In this document: positions 54,846-64,000 of the stretch, piece by piece
How the letters are laid out: every line of letters starts with the position of its first letter
Numbering within the stretch: position 1 is the stretch's first letter
Assembly: GCF_003254155.1 (NCBI RefSeq)
Contig: NZ_QKZI01000007.1
Coordinates: forward strand, 1 to 64,000
Reading direction: 5' to 3'
Source: Psychrobacillus insolitus
GTDB lineage: Bacteria; Bacillota; Bacilli; Bacillales_A; Planococcaceae
Length of the DNA: 64,000 nucleotides
Position numbers and translations under genes: made by a program
Notes under the pieces: model-generated
Told to the model about the DNA's origin: nothing
The model's input: only the letters and a program-made list of their open reading frames with translations
The model's database searches: none

Positions 54846-54910
54846 GAGGAGGAGCTACGTGACTGCGTCACGTAGCTCCTCTATTGTTTTCTGGTAATCC
54901 TATTACGATT
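54846..54910. repeat. dispersed hairpin module C, copy 2
   Basis: GAGGAGCTACGTGAC and GTCACGTAGCTCCTC form a 15-bp perfect stem, followed by TTTTCTGGTAATCCTATTAC. The same arrangement is at 9020-9072. It may also terminate the aspartokinase transcript. Confidence 0.65.
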
Positions 54911-54975
54911 TCCGTTTTTTACTGACACCTACCACTTTTCTATTTAATTTATAAATCATGATTACTAAAATATAG

Positions 54976-55070
54976 CAAAATCGATATACGACTTATCCGA
55001 AAATAAGTGCAAAGAGAGACTTTTCTCATATGTTTGCACTTATTTTAAAATATGTCGTGTGTAGATTTTG
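54976..55070 (-). repeat. 95-bp palindromic element, copy B (inverted)
   Basis: CAAAATCGATATACGACTTA ... AATATGTCGTGTGTAGATTTTG (long imperfect hairpin). It is the reverse complement of 26923-27018, with about 10 % differences. 55071-55340 shows no credible gene. Confidence 0.8.
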
Positions 55071-55341
55071 GGCATTTTTGAAGTTTTGGAATATTTTTTT
55101 GGCATGTTTGTTTGTATGGCGCTCTCTTTTGTTAGCCACATATGAAATGAACTCCCCACTCTTTACTAATTGGCAGATTTCACCTATCGTTCCCCACTTA
55201 GCATCCGTAACTTAAGTATGTATCATAATTCCATTGTGTTGACAATACTTATTTTATATGAGATAATGATATCTGTTGACAATTTGGTAACACATAAATT
55301 TAGAAATTTGGCATTCTGCTTTATGTTTTTGATAATACTTA

Positions 55342-55425
55342 TTCACACTGGCGCGACTACAGGGTCGCAAGGACGTAAAAGAAGGTAGGGTTTACGTTGC
55401 TTAGGTTAGAAGGCAACCAGTGGAA
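55342..55425. other. multi-stem folding element (cloverleaf-like), unassigned
   Basis: An outer stem TTC-CACTGG/CCAGTG-GAA (with a one-base bulge) encloses three hairpins: GCGAC/GTCGC, ACGTAAA/TTTACGT and TTGC/GCAA. The last two share a few bases. It does not match a tRNA (no TTCGANT loop) or a riboswitch class I know. The strand is not determined. Confidence 0.4.
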
Positions 55426-55528
55426 CAATTTACCGCGGCATTGAAAGATGAACCTTTCATGGAAATTATTCCCCGATTATTCGGGATGATATTTTATAAT
55501 TCAAAAGTTATGTTTTACCTATATTAAA

Positions 55529-55562
55529 ATCAAGGGGTGTTCTCATTATGAGAGCACCCCTT
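55529..55562. other. hairpin without T-tract
   Basis: AAGGGGTGTTCTCA and TGAGAGCACCCCTT form a strong 14-bp stem between the folding element and the YbjQ remnant. No run of T follows, so termination is uncertain. Confidence 0.5.
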
Positions 55563-55576
55563 GTCCAATTCTTCAA

Positions 55577-55678
55577 CTAATTCTCTTTTAAAAAACTCAA
55601 ATTAATATGAAGCGCTTCTCCACTCACAATTCCATGGTACTCTTCAATCGTATTTGTTGTTGTCACTAACATAAACAT
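55577..55678 (-). pseudogene. YbjQ-like remnant
   Basis: A 33-codon frame starting MFMLVTTTNTIEEYHGIVSG resembles the first residues of YbjQ (DUF74 heavy-metal-binding) proteins, which are about 105 residues long. The C-terminal two thirds are missing and the frame ends in SFLKEN and a stop, so this is probably a decayed gene. Confidence 0.4.
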
Positions 55679-55735
55679 TACTCACTTCTTTGGATAACTC
55701 TTCTTGCAACATTAGTTTACAAAAAAATCAGAAAA

Positions 55736-55764
55736 AAACACGAAAGAATTTCTCTCTCGTGTTT
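55736..55764 (-). terminator. terminator of pbuX
   Basis: AACACGA and TCGTGTT with inner AGA/TCT pairs form a hairpin flanked by A and T runs after the pbuX stop. Confidence 0.75.
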
Positions 55765-55774
55765 AAAAGTATGC

Positions 55775-57858
<2,084 letters not shown>

Positions 57859-57881
57859 TAAATGCTATTAGAATATTTCCC

Positions 57882-57909
57882 ATTATAGCACTATGGGTCC
57901 TAATTACAA
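57882..57909 (-). promoter_or_regulatory. xpt-pbuX promoter
   Basis: TTGTAA and a perfect TATAAT on the minus strand are 16 bases apart, about 25 bases ahead of the aptamer. Confidence 0.6.
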
Positions 57910-57924
57910 TGGCTTATAAAATGT

Positions 57925-58224
57925 TCAATGATTCATAAAATTCTGTTTCATGTTCTTATAAACATCAACAAAAAATGTAGGGTTTACGTTGATTTTATAA
58001 GTAAAAACACCTTGATTGGTATGAAGATAGAGGAATCCCCCTCCAAAAGAAAATGGTTTAAAAGACATATCATGAACATGCTGAAGTAAAAAACTATGAT
58101 TTGCAGAACGAATGGTTTCAGTTGTCATAACCAATTCCAATTGCTTTTCTGTTTGCTGCATTTGATAATAAAAGTCAATCGTTCGCTCTACTTCTATATA
58201 AATAATAGATGTATATTCAGTCAA
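57925..58224 (-). CDS. hypothetical protein
   Basis: A 99-residue soluble protein with alternating beta-like segments (SIIYIEVERTIDFYY, GGGFLYLHTNQGVFTYKI). No family is recognised. GGGAGG is eight bases before a TTG at 58224; the longer frame from 58260 has no site. It lies 61 bases after the oxidoreductase gene on the same strand. The function is unknown. Confidence 0.6.
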   Translation of the reverse strand: MTEYTSIIYIEVERTIDFYYQMQQTEKQLELVMTTETIRSANHSFLLQHVHDMSFKPFSFGGGFLYLHTNQGVFTYKINVNPTFFVDVYKNMKQNFMNH

Positions 58225-58285
58225 AAGGTGCACCTCCCAAGCTTCCATTAAGTGTATCATTTGTTTTGTCTTATACGCTATTCAC

Positions 58286-59374
58286 TCACATCGGTGCATA
58301 ATCAGCCAAATTCAAAACGGTATTTTTTCCTAATACTAAATTCGCTAGCTCAGCTCCAACGAATGGACCTGCAGTTAATCCAGAAGCACCAAGGCCATTA
58401 GCGAAATAGACGTGCTCAAACCCAGGAACTTTCCCTATTGTAGGTAGAAAATCTGGTGTATAAGGACGGAATCCAACGCGAACTTCATCTATTCGTGCGT
58501 TCTCTAATGACTTAGCAACCCCACTAGCTTTTTCTAGTAGTTCTTGTTTCCCTTCTTCTGTTACTCGAATATCATAGCCAGTATTTTCTTCAAACGTAGA
58601 TCCAGCTACAACTTTTCCATCACTGAAAGTAAGTAAATACTGATTAGTCGGAGGCAACACAACTGGCCACTCCCCCGTATTTACGTTATCTATGTGAAAA
58701 TGCATAATTTGTGCTTTTTGAAAAGTAACATTCATGTTAACTCCTAGATTGTCCGGAATTTCATTTCCCCATGCACCAGTAGTTAAAATAATCTTATCTG
58801 CAGTTAGCTTTGTCCCTTCTATTAAAACACAACCATTTACCACTTCTGCATTTCCAACAATTACTTTAGCTCCTAGTTTTTCAGCGGCACGCGTCAAAGC
58901 ATCTCGCATAGAACGGCCATCTACTCGTGCTGCTCCTTCTACATACAAAGAAGTAAAGTCCTCAGAAATCAGTGGAAAGAGTTTTCTAGTCTCTTCCGGA
59001 TTAAGTATTTTTAACTCCCCAATTTCGGGTGCATCCTTTCTTTTTTCAACAGCACGTTCTAACATTTTCTGTAATTTTTTTTCGTCATTTTGGAGTGCAA
59101 TCGCCCCAACTTGTTTGTAACCTGTCGCATTTTCTCCTAATTCTTCTAGTTCAAATACAAGTTGTTTGTAATACTTTGCTCCATTTTTTACGAGTTCATA
59201 CCATTTTTTGTTTCGTCTTTGTGAGATCCATGGACAAATTATTCCAGCTGCGGCAGCTGATGCTTGTCCTAAATCTTGCCGATCAATTAGAGTGACATCT
59301 ACCTTATTTTTCGCGAGATGATACGCAGTTGATGCTCCTAAAATACCTCCACCTATAACAATATAAGAAGTCAT
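58286..59374 (-). CDS. DAO-family FAD-dependent oxidoreductase
   Basis: A 362-residue flavoprotein with the N-terminal dinucleotide site VIGGGILGASTAYHLA, the following Asp (LIDR) and the C-terminal GLGASGLTAGPFVG. It belongs with D-amino acid dehydrogenase/glycine oxidase-like enzymes; the amine substrate is not determined. GGAG precedes the ATG. No DadX-type racemase or thiamine genes are adjacent. Confidence 0.9.
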   Translation of the reverse strand: MTSYIVIGGGILGASTAYHLAKNKVDVTLIDRQDLGQASAAAAGIICPWISQRRNKKWYELVKNGAKYYKQLVFELEELGENATGYKQVGAIALQNDEKKLQKMLERAVEKRKDAPEIGELKILNPEETRKLFPLISEDFTSLYVEGAARVDGRSMRDALTRAAEKLGAKVIVGNAEVVNGCVLIEGTKLTADKIILTTGAWGNEIPDNLGVNMNVTFQKAQIMHFHIDNVNTGEWPVVLPPTNQYLLTFSDGKVVAGSTFEENTGYDIRVTEEGKQELLEKASGVAKSLENARIDEVRVGFRPYTPDFLPTIGKVPGFEHVYFANGLGASGLTAGPFVGAELANLVLGKNTVLNLADYAPM

Positions 59375-59568
59375 TAACTCTTCACTCCACTTTCTAAACT
59401 ATTTGATAGTACTTTCGGTTTTATAAGCATGTTGTTTCTCCTTCTTACAGATAGTATCTTTTTCTAATTATAATGGAGATTTTCGTTAACAGCCTGTCTA
59501 ATATCTTTTATTATGGGTATAAAGATATTACAGCACTGTAAACATTGTATGTAAAGGGAGTGAAATAG

Positions 59569-60420
59569 ATGAAATGGCAAGGTAGAAAGACTAGCTCAAA
59601 CGTGGAAGATCGACGTGGTAAAGGTGGCGGAAAAGCAATTGCTGGAGTCGGTGGCGGACTTGGACTAATAATTGTAATCATCATCACATTACTTGGTGGA
59701 AATCCAGAAGATTTAATGGGAAACTTAGGAACAACAGATCAACAATCAAGCTCGGTACCGTATGAAGAAACTACGGAAGAAAAAGAACTTGCAGAATTCG
59801 TCTCTGTTGTTTTAGCTGATACGGAAATAGTTTGGGCAGAAATTTTCAAAGAAAACGGAATGACTTATTCTAATCCAACGCTTGTTTTATATTCAGGAAG
59901 CGTTGACTCTGCTTGTGGGACTGCCGGTTCTTCCGTAGGACCCTTCTATTGTCCAGGAGATTATAAATTGTATATTGATTTGAGTTTCTATCAAGAATTA
60001 CAAAATAACTTCAACGCTCCAGGGGATTTTGCTATGGCTTATGTCATTGCGCATGAAGTTGGACATCATGTACAAACATTACTAGGTACGTCGGAAAAAA
60101 TAATGCCACTTCGTCAAAAATTGAGTGAAGAAGAGTTCAATAAATACTTAGTTCGATTTGAACTTCAAGCCGACTACTTTTCAGGTGTATGGGCACATCA
60201 CGCCCAAGGAATGGGATATTTAGAAGAAGGCGATTTGGATGAAGCACTAACCGCAGCAAGTGCTGTAGGTGATGACACACTACAAAAAAAAGCACAAGGA
60301 TATGTTGTTCCTGAGAGTTTTACACATGGTACATCGGAGCAACGGAAAAGCTGGTTCTACAAAGGATATGATAACGGAACAATTCGGGGTGGGGACACAT
60401 TTAATACAACTAATCCTTAA
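59569..60420 (+). CDS. ypfJ: YpfJ-type neutral zinc metallopeptidase
   Basis: A 283-residue protein starting MKWQGRKTSSNVEDRRGKGG, the YpfJ signature, followed by a membrane helix (about 30-45) and a domain with HEVGHHVQ (zincin HExxH) and a downstream RFELQADYFSG that supplies the third ligand. Two Cys in GTAGSSVGPFYCPGD-like segment may form a disulfide. Its role is unknown. GGGAG precedes the ATG. Confidence 0.9.
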   Translation: MKWQGRKTSSNVEDRRGKGGGKAIAGVGGGLGLIIVIIITLLGGNPEDLMGNLGTTDQQSSSVPYEETTEEKELAEFVSVVLADTEIVWAEIFKENGMTYSNPTLVLYSGSVDSACGTAGSSVGPFYCPGDYKLYIDLSFYQELQNNFNAPGDFAMAYVIAHEVGHHVQTLLGTSEKIMPLRQKLSEEEFNKYLVRFELQADYFSGVWAHHAQGMGYLEEGDLDEALTAASAVGDDTLQKKAQGYVVPESFTHGTSEQRKSWFYKGYDNGTIRGGDTFNTTNP

Positions 60421-60424
60421 ATAG

Positions 60425-60472
60425 GAACACAGATGAGAAGGGATTCCTCTTTTTATCTGTGTTTTTTATTTT
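60425..60472 (+). terminator. terminator of ypfJ
   Basis: AACACAGAT and ATCTGTGTT pair (inner AGG/CCT) and are followed by T-run. Confidence 0.75.
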
Positions 60473-60544
60473 ATTGACCACTTGTTCATCAAAAACTTAT
60501 AATGAAACAAATCCGACCTTTATATAGAAGAAGGAGTTGTTAAA

Positions 60545-61390
60545 ATGAACTTACCTTTTACAAAAATGCATGGATGTGGCAATGATTATATTTACATAAA
60601 TTGTTTTGAACATTCCGTTGAAAATCCCGAAGAACTCAGCCGTGTTATTTCAGATAGACATTTCGGAATTGGTGGAGATGGAATTGTTCTGATTTGTCCT
60701 TCCAATGTGGCTGATGCAAAAATGCGCATGTTCAACATTGATGGTAGTGAAGGGAAAATGTGTGGAAACGCTATCCGTTGTGTAGCAAAATATGTATATG
60801 ATAATAATATCGCTACAAAAGAAACACTTCAAATCGATACACTGAGCGGTATTAAAACAATTGAATTGCAAACGACAAATGGCCAAATGACTTCGGCCAC
60901 TGTCGATATGGGAAAAGCCATTTTAGAACCAATGAATATTCCGGTTAATATTCAAGAAAATGCTCCACTTATTAACTTTCCAATCCTGATTGAAGATGAG
61001 CCTTATTCCATTACAACTGTTTCTATGGGAAATCCACATTGCGTTATATTTTGTGAAGATGTTCACTCCATTGACCTTGCTAAAATAGGTCCGAAATTTG
61101 AGTCTCATCCAATGTTTCCCGAGAGCGTAAACACTGAATTTATTCAAGTTGAAGACCGCAATACAATACGTATGCGAGTATGGGAACGTGGAAGTGGTGA
61201 AACACTTGCATGTGGAACTGGAGCTTGCGCAGCAGTTGTGGCAGCTGTATTAAATGGCCATTGCGACAAAAACACAGACGTAGTTGTCAAACTACTCGGT
61301 GGCGATCTTATTATTCGATATACGGACGACACTGTATTTATGACAGGCCCTGCAACGAAAGTATTTGACGGTGAAATTAGCTTTACCTAG
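60545..61390 (+). CDS. dapF: diaminopimelate epimerase DapF
   Basis: A 281-residue PLP-independent racemase that converts LL- to meso-diaminopimelate for lysine and peptidoglycan. The two catalytic cysteines are in GKMCGNAIRC (about 73) and ACGTGACA (about 222); KMHGCGNDYIY opens the protein. GAAGGAG precedes the ATG. It is monocistronic. Confidence 0.96.
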   Translation: MNLPFTKMHGCGNDYIYINCFEHSVENPEELSRVISDRHFGIGGDGIVLICPSNVADAKMRMFNIDGSEGKMCGNAIRCVAKYVYDNNIATKETLQIDTLSGIKTIELQTTNGQMTSATVDMGKAILEPMNIPVNIQENAPLINFPILIEDEPYSITTVSMGNPHCVIFCEDVHSIDLAKIGPKFESHPMFPESVNTEFIQVEDRNTIRMRVWERGSGETLACGTGACAAVVAAVLNGHCDKNTDVVVKLLGGDLIIRYTDDTVFMTGPATKVFDGEISFT

Positions 61391-61408
61391 CGAACATTTA
61401 TGATATTG

Positions 61409-61449
61409 AAGTAGTGGAATTCTATTTTAAATAGAAGCCACTACTTTTT
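61409..61449 (+). terminator. terminator of dapF
   Basis: AAGTAGTGG and CCACTACTT pair (inner TTCTATTT/AAATAGAA) and are followed by TTTTC. 61450-61660 then holds no gene. Confidence 0.85.
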
Positions 61450-61663
61450 CTATGAATCAGTTCGATTAACCTCAATTTTATTTATTCACCCTCGTTCAGC
61501 CCTTCTTTTCACTCAAAACATTACCATTAACCCCAGAAAATCCTCACTATTACAAATGGAATTCCCTCTATTAACGCGTTATTTGTCACATTTACCTCTA
61601 TCCTATACTTGAATCCATCTTTGTAATATAATTTTTCAATTTGTAACACGATTGGAAGTTTAC

Positions 61664-61696
61664 CGTAACATTCCTGTAATACAAGACTGCTATGAT
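61664..61696 (+). promoter_or_regulatory. candidate WalR box and promoter of the LysM/3D gene
   Basis: CGTAAC-ATTCC-TGTAAT (61664-61680) fits the WalR repeat TGTWAH-N5-TGTWAH with one mismatch. A -10 TATGAT follows at 61691-61696 and no good -35 is present, as expected for an activated promoter. Confidence 0.6.
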
Positions 61697-61729
61697 GTGT
61701 TTAGCCTAAAGAAGCAAGGAGTAGAGTAT

Positions 61730-62281
61730 TTGAGAAAATTTCTTGGAACACTCATTATCGTAATTGCATTATTGGTTGGCGGAGCCACTTCAAGTATGGC
61801 CGCATCTTCAACTTACACTGTAAAAAAAGGGGATTCATTATCTAAAATAGCTAATATGCATAATGTTTCTGTCTCTAAATTAAAGTCAATGAACAACCTA
61901 AAGTCAAATGTGATCCATCCGAAGCAAAAACTAAAAGTTACCGGTACTGCTAAGTCATCAACACCATCTCGTTCAAATACTGATAGTGTAGCAAAAGAGT
62001 TTTACGTTTCTGCGAGTGCTTATACCGCAAACTGTAGCGGGTGCTCAGGTATTACAAAAACAGGTCTGAATTTAAAAAAGAATCCTAATCTAAAAGTTAT
62101 TGCTGTCGATCCTAATGTGATCAAACTCGGTTCAAAAGTTCATGTAGAAGGTTATGGATATGCAGTCGCAGCAGATACCGGCGGAGCTATTAAAGGAAAT
62201 AAAATTGATGTATTCTTCCCATCTAAAAGCACTGCCTATGGTTGGGGAAGAAAAACAGTAAAAATTAAAGTATTAAACTAA
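61730..62281 (+). CDS. secreted LysM and 3D-domain cell-wall protein (YocH-like)
   Basis: A 183-residue exported protein: signal peptide (LGTLIIVIALLVGGATSSMA), one LysM domain (YTVKKGDSLSKIA ... HPKQKLKV) and a C-terminal 3D domain with the three Asp in IAVDPNVI, AADTGG and KIDVFF, the catalytic core of a muralytic (lytic transglycosylase-like) fold. B. subtilis YocH has this layout and belongs to the WalR regulon. TTG is the start, eight bases after AAGGAG; the upstream ATG at 61652 lies inside the promoter. Confidence 0.9.
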   Translation: MRKFLGTLIIVIALLVGGATSSMAASSTYTVKKGDSLSKIANMHNVSVSKLKSMNNLKSNVIHPKQKLKVTGTAKSSTPSRSNTDSVAKEFYVSASAYTANCSGCSGITKTGLNLKKNPNLKVIAVDPNVIKLGSKVHVEGYGYAVAADTGGAIKGNKIDVFFPSKSTAYGWGRKTVKIKVLN

Positions 62282-62283
62282 AT

Positions 62284-62321
62284 AAAAAACCAACTTTCTT
62301 TACCAGAAAGTTGGTTTTTTG
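62284..62321. terminator. bidirectional terminator
   Basis: AAAAACCAACTTTC and GAAAGTTGGTTTTT form a strong stem between convergent genes. Confidence 0.9.
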
Positions 62322-62330
62322 TATTTCCAA

Positions 62331-63341
62331 TTATTTTTTTGAAATATTAGCAACGATCTCATATGACTTTAATCTTTCTTGATGATCGAAAATTGGGGAA
62401 TTGATCATCAATTCATTCACTTGGTTAGTTGACACAAACTCTTCTAGCTTAGCTTTTACCGTTTCTGGAGAACCTACAACTCGCGCCCGTAGTGACTGAT
62501 TTACCCCGATCTTCTCTTGCTCTGTCCAAAGTTCTTCTATGTTTCTAGGTGGCTGCATTTTCCCTCGTTTACCACGAACCATTCCAAGAAATTGTTGCAG
62601 CAAAGAACTAGATAGATACTCTGCATGTTCATCTGTTTCAGCAGCGATAACATTTAAGCCTGCCATTACATACGGCTCTTCTAAATACTTAGACGGTTGG
62701 AAATAAGTTCTGTACATTTGAATTGCTTGCTCCAAATAATCTGGTGAAAAATGACTTGCAAAGGAATACGGCAAACCCATTATTCCAGCTAATTTGGCAC
62801 TATACGTACTAGATCCTAACAACCAAATTGGCACTTCTAACCCTTGACCTGGAACTGCCATGACTGCTCGAGTAGACCCCTCTTCAATCGGTTCAAAATA
62901 AGATTGAAGTTCATTTACTAGTTCTGGGAAATTATCTGCTCCACTAAAATCTCTACGCAATGCACGAGCAGTCAACATATCCGTTCCTGGAGCTCTTCCT
63001 AAACCTAGATCGATTCTCCCTGGATAAATTGACTCCAATGTACCAAACTGTTCTGCAATCACGAGTGGAGAATGATTTGGCAACATAATTCCTCCTGCTC
63101 CAATGCGTAATGTACTTGTACCGCTGGCTAAATATCCGATCAATACGGAGGTTGCTGAACTTGCAACCCCCTCCATATTATGATGTTCTGCTACCCAATG
63201 ACGTTTATACCCTAATTTTTCTGCGTGTTGTGCAAGCTCCATACTATTTTGAAATGCATTTCGAACAGTAGAACCTTCTGTCACTGACGATAAATCTAAT
63301 ACGGACAAAGGGATATTTGTTAATGTTTTTATTTGATTCAT
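62331..63341 (-). CDS. LLM-class flavin-dependent oxidoreductase
   Basis: A 336-residue bacterial-luciferase-like monooxygenase: LSVLDLSSV and [10 protein letters not shown] near the N-terminus and [14 protein letters not shown] in the middle are marks of the group containing B. subtilis YhbW/YceB. It probably uses FMNH2 from a partner reductase; the substrate is unknown. GGAGGAG precedes the ATG. Confidence 0.9.
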   Translation of the reverse strand: MNQIKTLTNIPLSVLDLSSVTEGSTVRNAFQNSMELAQHAEKLGYKRHWVAEHHNMEGVASSATSVLIGYLASGTSTLRIGAGGIMLPNHSPLVIAEQFGTLESIYPGRIDLGLGRAPGTDMLTARALRRDFSGADNFPELVNELQSYFEPIEEGSTRAVMAVPGQGLEVPIWLLGSSTYSAKLAGIMGLPYSFASHFSPDYLEQAIQMYRTYFQPSKYLEEPYVMAGLNVIAAETDEHAEYLSSSLLQQFLGMVRGKRGKMQPPRNIEELWTEQEKIGVNQSLRARVVGSPETVKAKLEEFVSTNQVNELMINSPIFDHQERLKSYEIVANISKK

Positions 63342-63379
63342 CTTATACTCTCCTCCAATTAATCAATATAACTACTCGT

Positions 63380-63628
63380 TTATTTGTTATTCTTCTTTAA
63401 CAGCTCGATCAAGTTCTGAACTCTCTCCCGAGTGGTTTTTATCTCATCTTCTAAAACTTCAATATGATACGTTCCATTATATTGTGTTATTTCTACGATG
63501 TCCCCTTCTTGAAGGGATACAGTCATTAGGTTACGATCAATCAAAAGCTGTTCCACTTCCTCAGGAAATTTCAAAAACACGGCAATATCCTTTTCAAATC
63601 GGTCTAGTGTGTATTTATTTGAGTTCAC
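63380..63628 (-). CDS. DUF3006 protein
   Basis: An 82-residue protein with YTLDRFEKDIAVFLKF at the start, matching DUF3006, a small family often encoded directly after secreted metallo-beta-lactamase/ComEC-like or lamin-tail proteins. GTG is the start with AGGAG nine bases upstream. It overlaps the preceding lamin-tail gene by 14 bases, so the two are coupled. Confidence 0.85.
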   Translation of the reverse strand: MNSNKYTLDRFEKDIAVFLKFPEEVEQLLIDRNLMTVSLQEGDIVEITQYNGTYHIEVLEDEIKTTRERVQNLIELLKKNNK

Positions 63629-64000
63629 TCACTATCTCTCCTTTATCATTCAGAAGTCTTGCTGCGTCCCCATCATTTAACCACATTTGTCCGTTTGTCC
63701 ATTTTATATTCCCTTGCCCTTCTGCTGCATCTGGACCACTTGTTATATAAATTGTTTTCCCTGCTGCAAGAGATATATTTGGAAACTTGAATGTTTGATT
63801 ACCACTGACTGATACCAATTGCCAACCTTTTAAGTTTATGGAAGATTCCCCATCATTCGTGATGCCGACAATTTCTTCTCGAAGATCTTTACTCGTAATT
63901 GCGATAGTTGATTCTGACGTAACTAGTACAGAAGTACTTTCTTCTGGCAAATTTTCTGTTGTTACACGATAATCTATTCCATTTGTTTTCACAGTAATAT
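63615..64000 (-). CDS. lamin-tail (LTD) domain protein, C-terminal part
   Basis: The frame is open to the window edge, so the N-terminus is missing. The C-terminal ~90 residues form a lamin-tail domain (INLKGWQLVSVSGNQTFKFP, LAAGKTIYITSG, WLNDGDAARLLNDKGEIV). In Bacillus such tails follow a ComEC-like metallo-beta-lactamase domain, with a DUF3006 gene next; that N-terminal domain is a prediction, not seen here. Confidence 0.8.
   Translation of the reverse strand, partial: ITVKTNGIDYRVTTENLPEESTSVLVTSESTIAITSKDLREEIVGITNDGESSINLKGWQLVSVSGNQTFKFPNISLAAGKTIYITSGPDAAEGQGNIKWTNGQMWLNDGDAARLLNDKGEIVSELK

Noticed and set aside
55030-55388. Two open frames of 61 and 72 codons
   Set aside because: They run through palindrome B and the folding element, have no ribosome site and unlikely composition.
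55342-55425. tRNA gene
   Set aside because: The outline is cloverleaf-like, but loop sizes are wrong, there is no TTCGANT loop, and two stems share bases.

Overview
The window comes from a low-GC, endospore-forming member of the Bacillales. The evidence is a gamma-type small acid-soluble spore protein gene, the cortex enzyme PdaA, and long gene-order agreement with the ygxA-ygzB-perR-ygaF-gsaB-ygaE-ygaD-ygaC-sspE-mutY-yfhP-yfhJ-yfhH-recX-yfhF-pdaA neighbourhood of Bacillus subtilis. Frequent TTG starts, UPF/DUF families typical of Planococcaceae and an AT-rich background point to a Psychrobacillus/Lysinibacillus-like genus, but the genus cannot be proved from this sequence.

Layout. 1-450: the 5' end of a 16S rRNA gene on the minus strand with two tandem promoters. 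450-24960: mostly conserved core (ygxA, ygzB, a LytS/LytR two-component pair, perR, a bcp operon, gsaB, ABC exporter, sspE-like SASP, mutY, recX, pdaA, rlmCD, an orphan lipoamide dehydrogenase, and the PerR-controlled iron-efflux ATPase pfeT). 25160-26820: an AgcS-type amino acid carrier and yfkK. 26900-31710: an accessory stretch of small lipoproteins, a Zur-controlled ZinT-like protein, broken genes, and six copies of one palindromic repeat. 31740-45400: psuK-psuG, motAB, two M29 aminopeptidase paralogues, an MreB paralogue, carbonic anhydrase, a second methionine aminopeptidase, TPP-riboswitch-controlled thiT, small peptides and a GDSL hydrolase. 45400-64000: DEAD-box helicase, fbpA, VanZ, an AAA ATPase, serA behind a serine T-box, aspartokinase, xpt-pbuX behind a guanine riboswitch, a DAO-type oxidase, ypfJ, dapF, a WalR-type cell-wall protein, an LLM oxidoreductase, and a lamin-tail protein that runs off the window edge.

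Control elements read directly from sequence link genes into circuits. A 13/15 PerR box lies over the perR promoter and a perfect one over the pfeT promoter. A near-perfect Zur box lies in front of zinT. Guanine, TPP and T-box(Ser) leaders act on xpt-pbuX, thiT and serA. A WalR-like box sits next to the -10 of the LysM/3D protein gene, and a consensus cre lies upstream of serA. Peroxide sensing and iron efflux (perR, bcp, pfeT) thus sit close together.

The least explained material is non-coding: the six-copy palindrome family confined to 27.0-31.7 kb and abutting broken genes; an inverted pair of 95-bp palindromes 28 kb apart; a ten-unit short tandem array at 50.8 kb with a two-unit relative at 9.2 kb; shared modules around them; a multi-stem folding element at 55.34 kb; and a possible microprotein or small-RNA unit upstream of the lipoamide dehydrogenase gene. 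No phage, CRISPR array, complete insertion sequence or obvious defence system was found.
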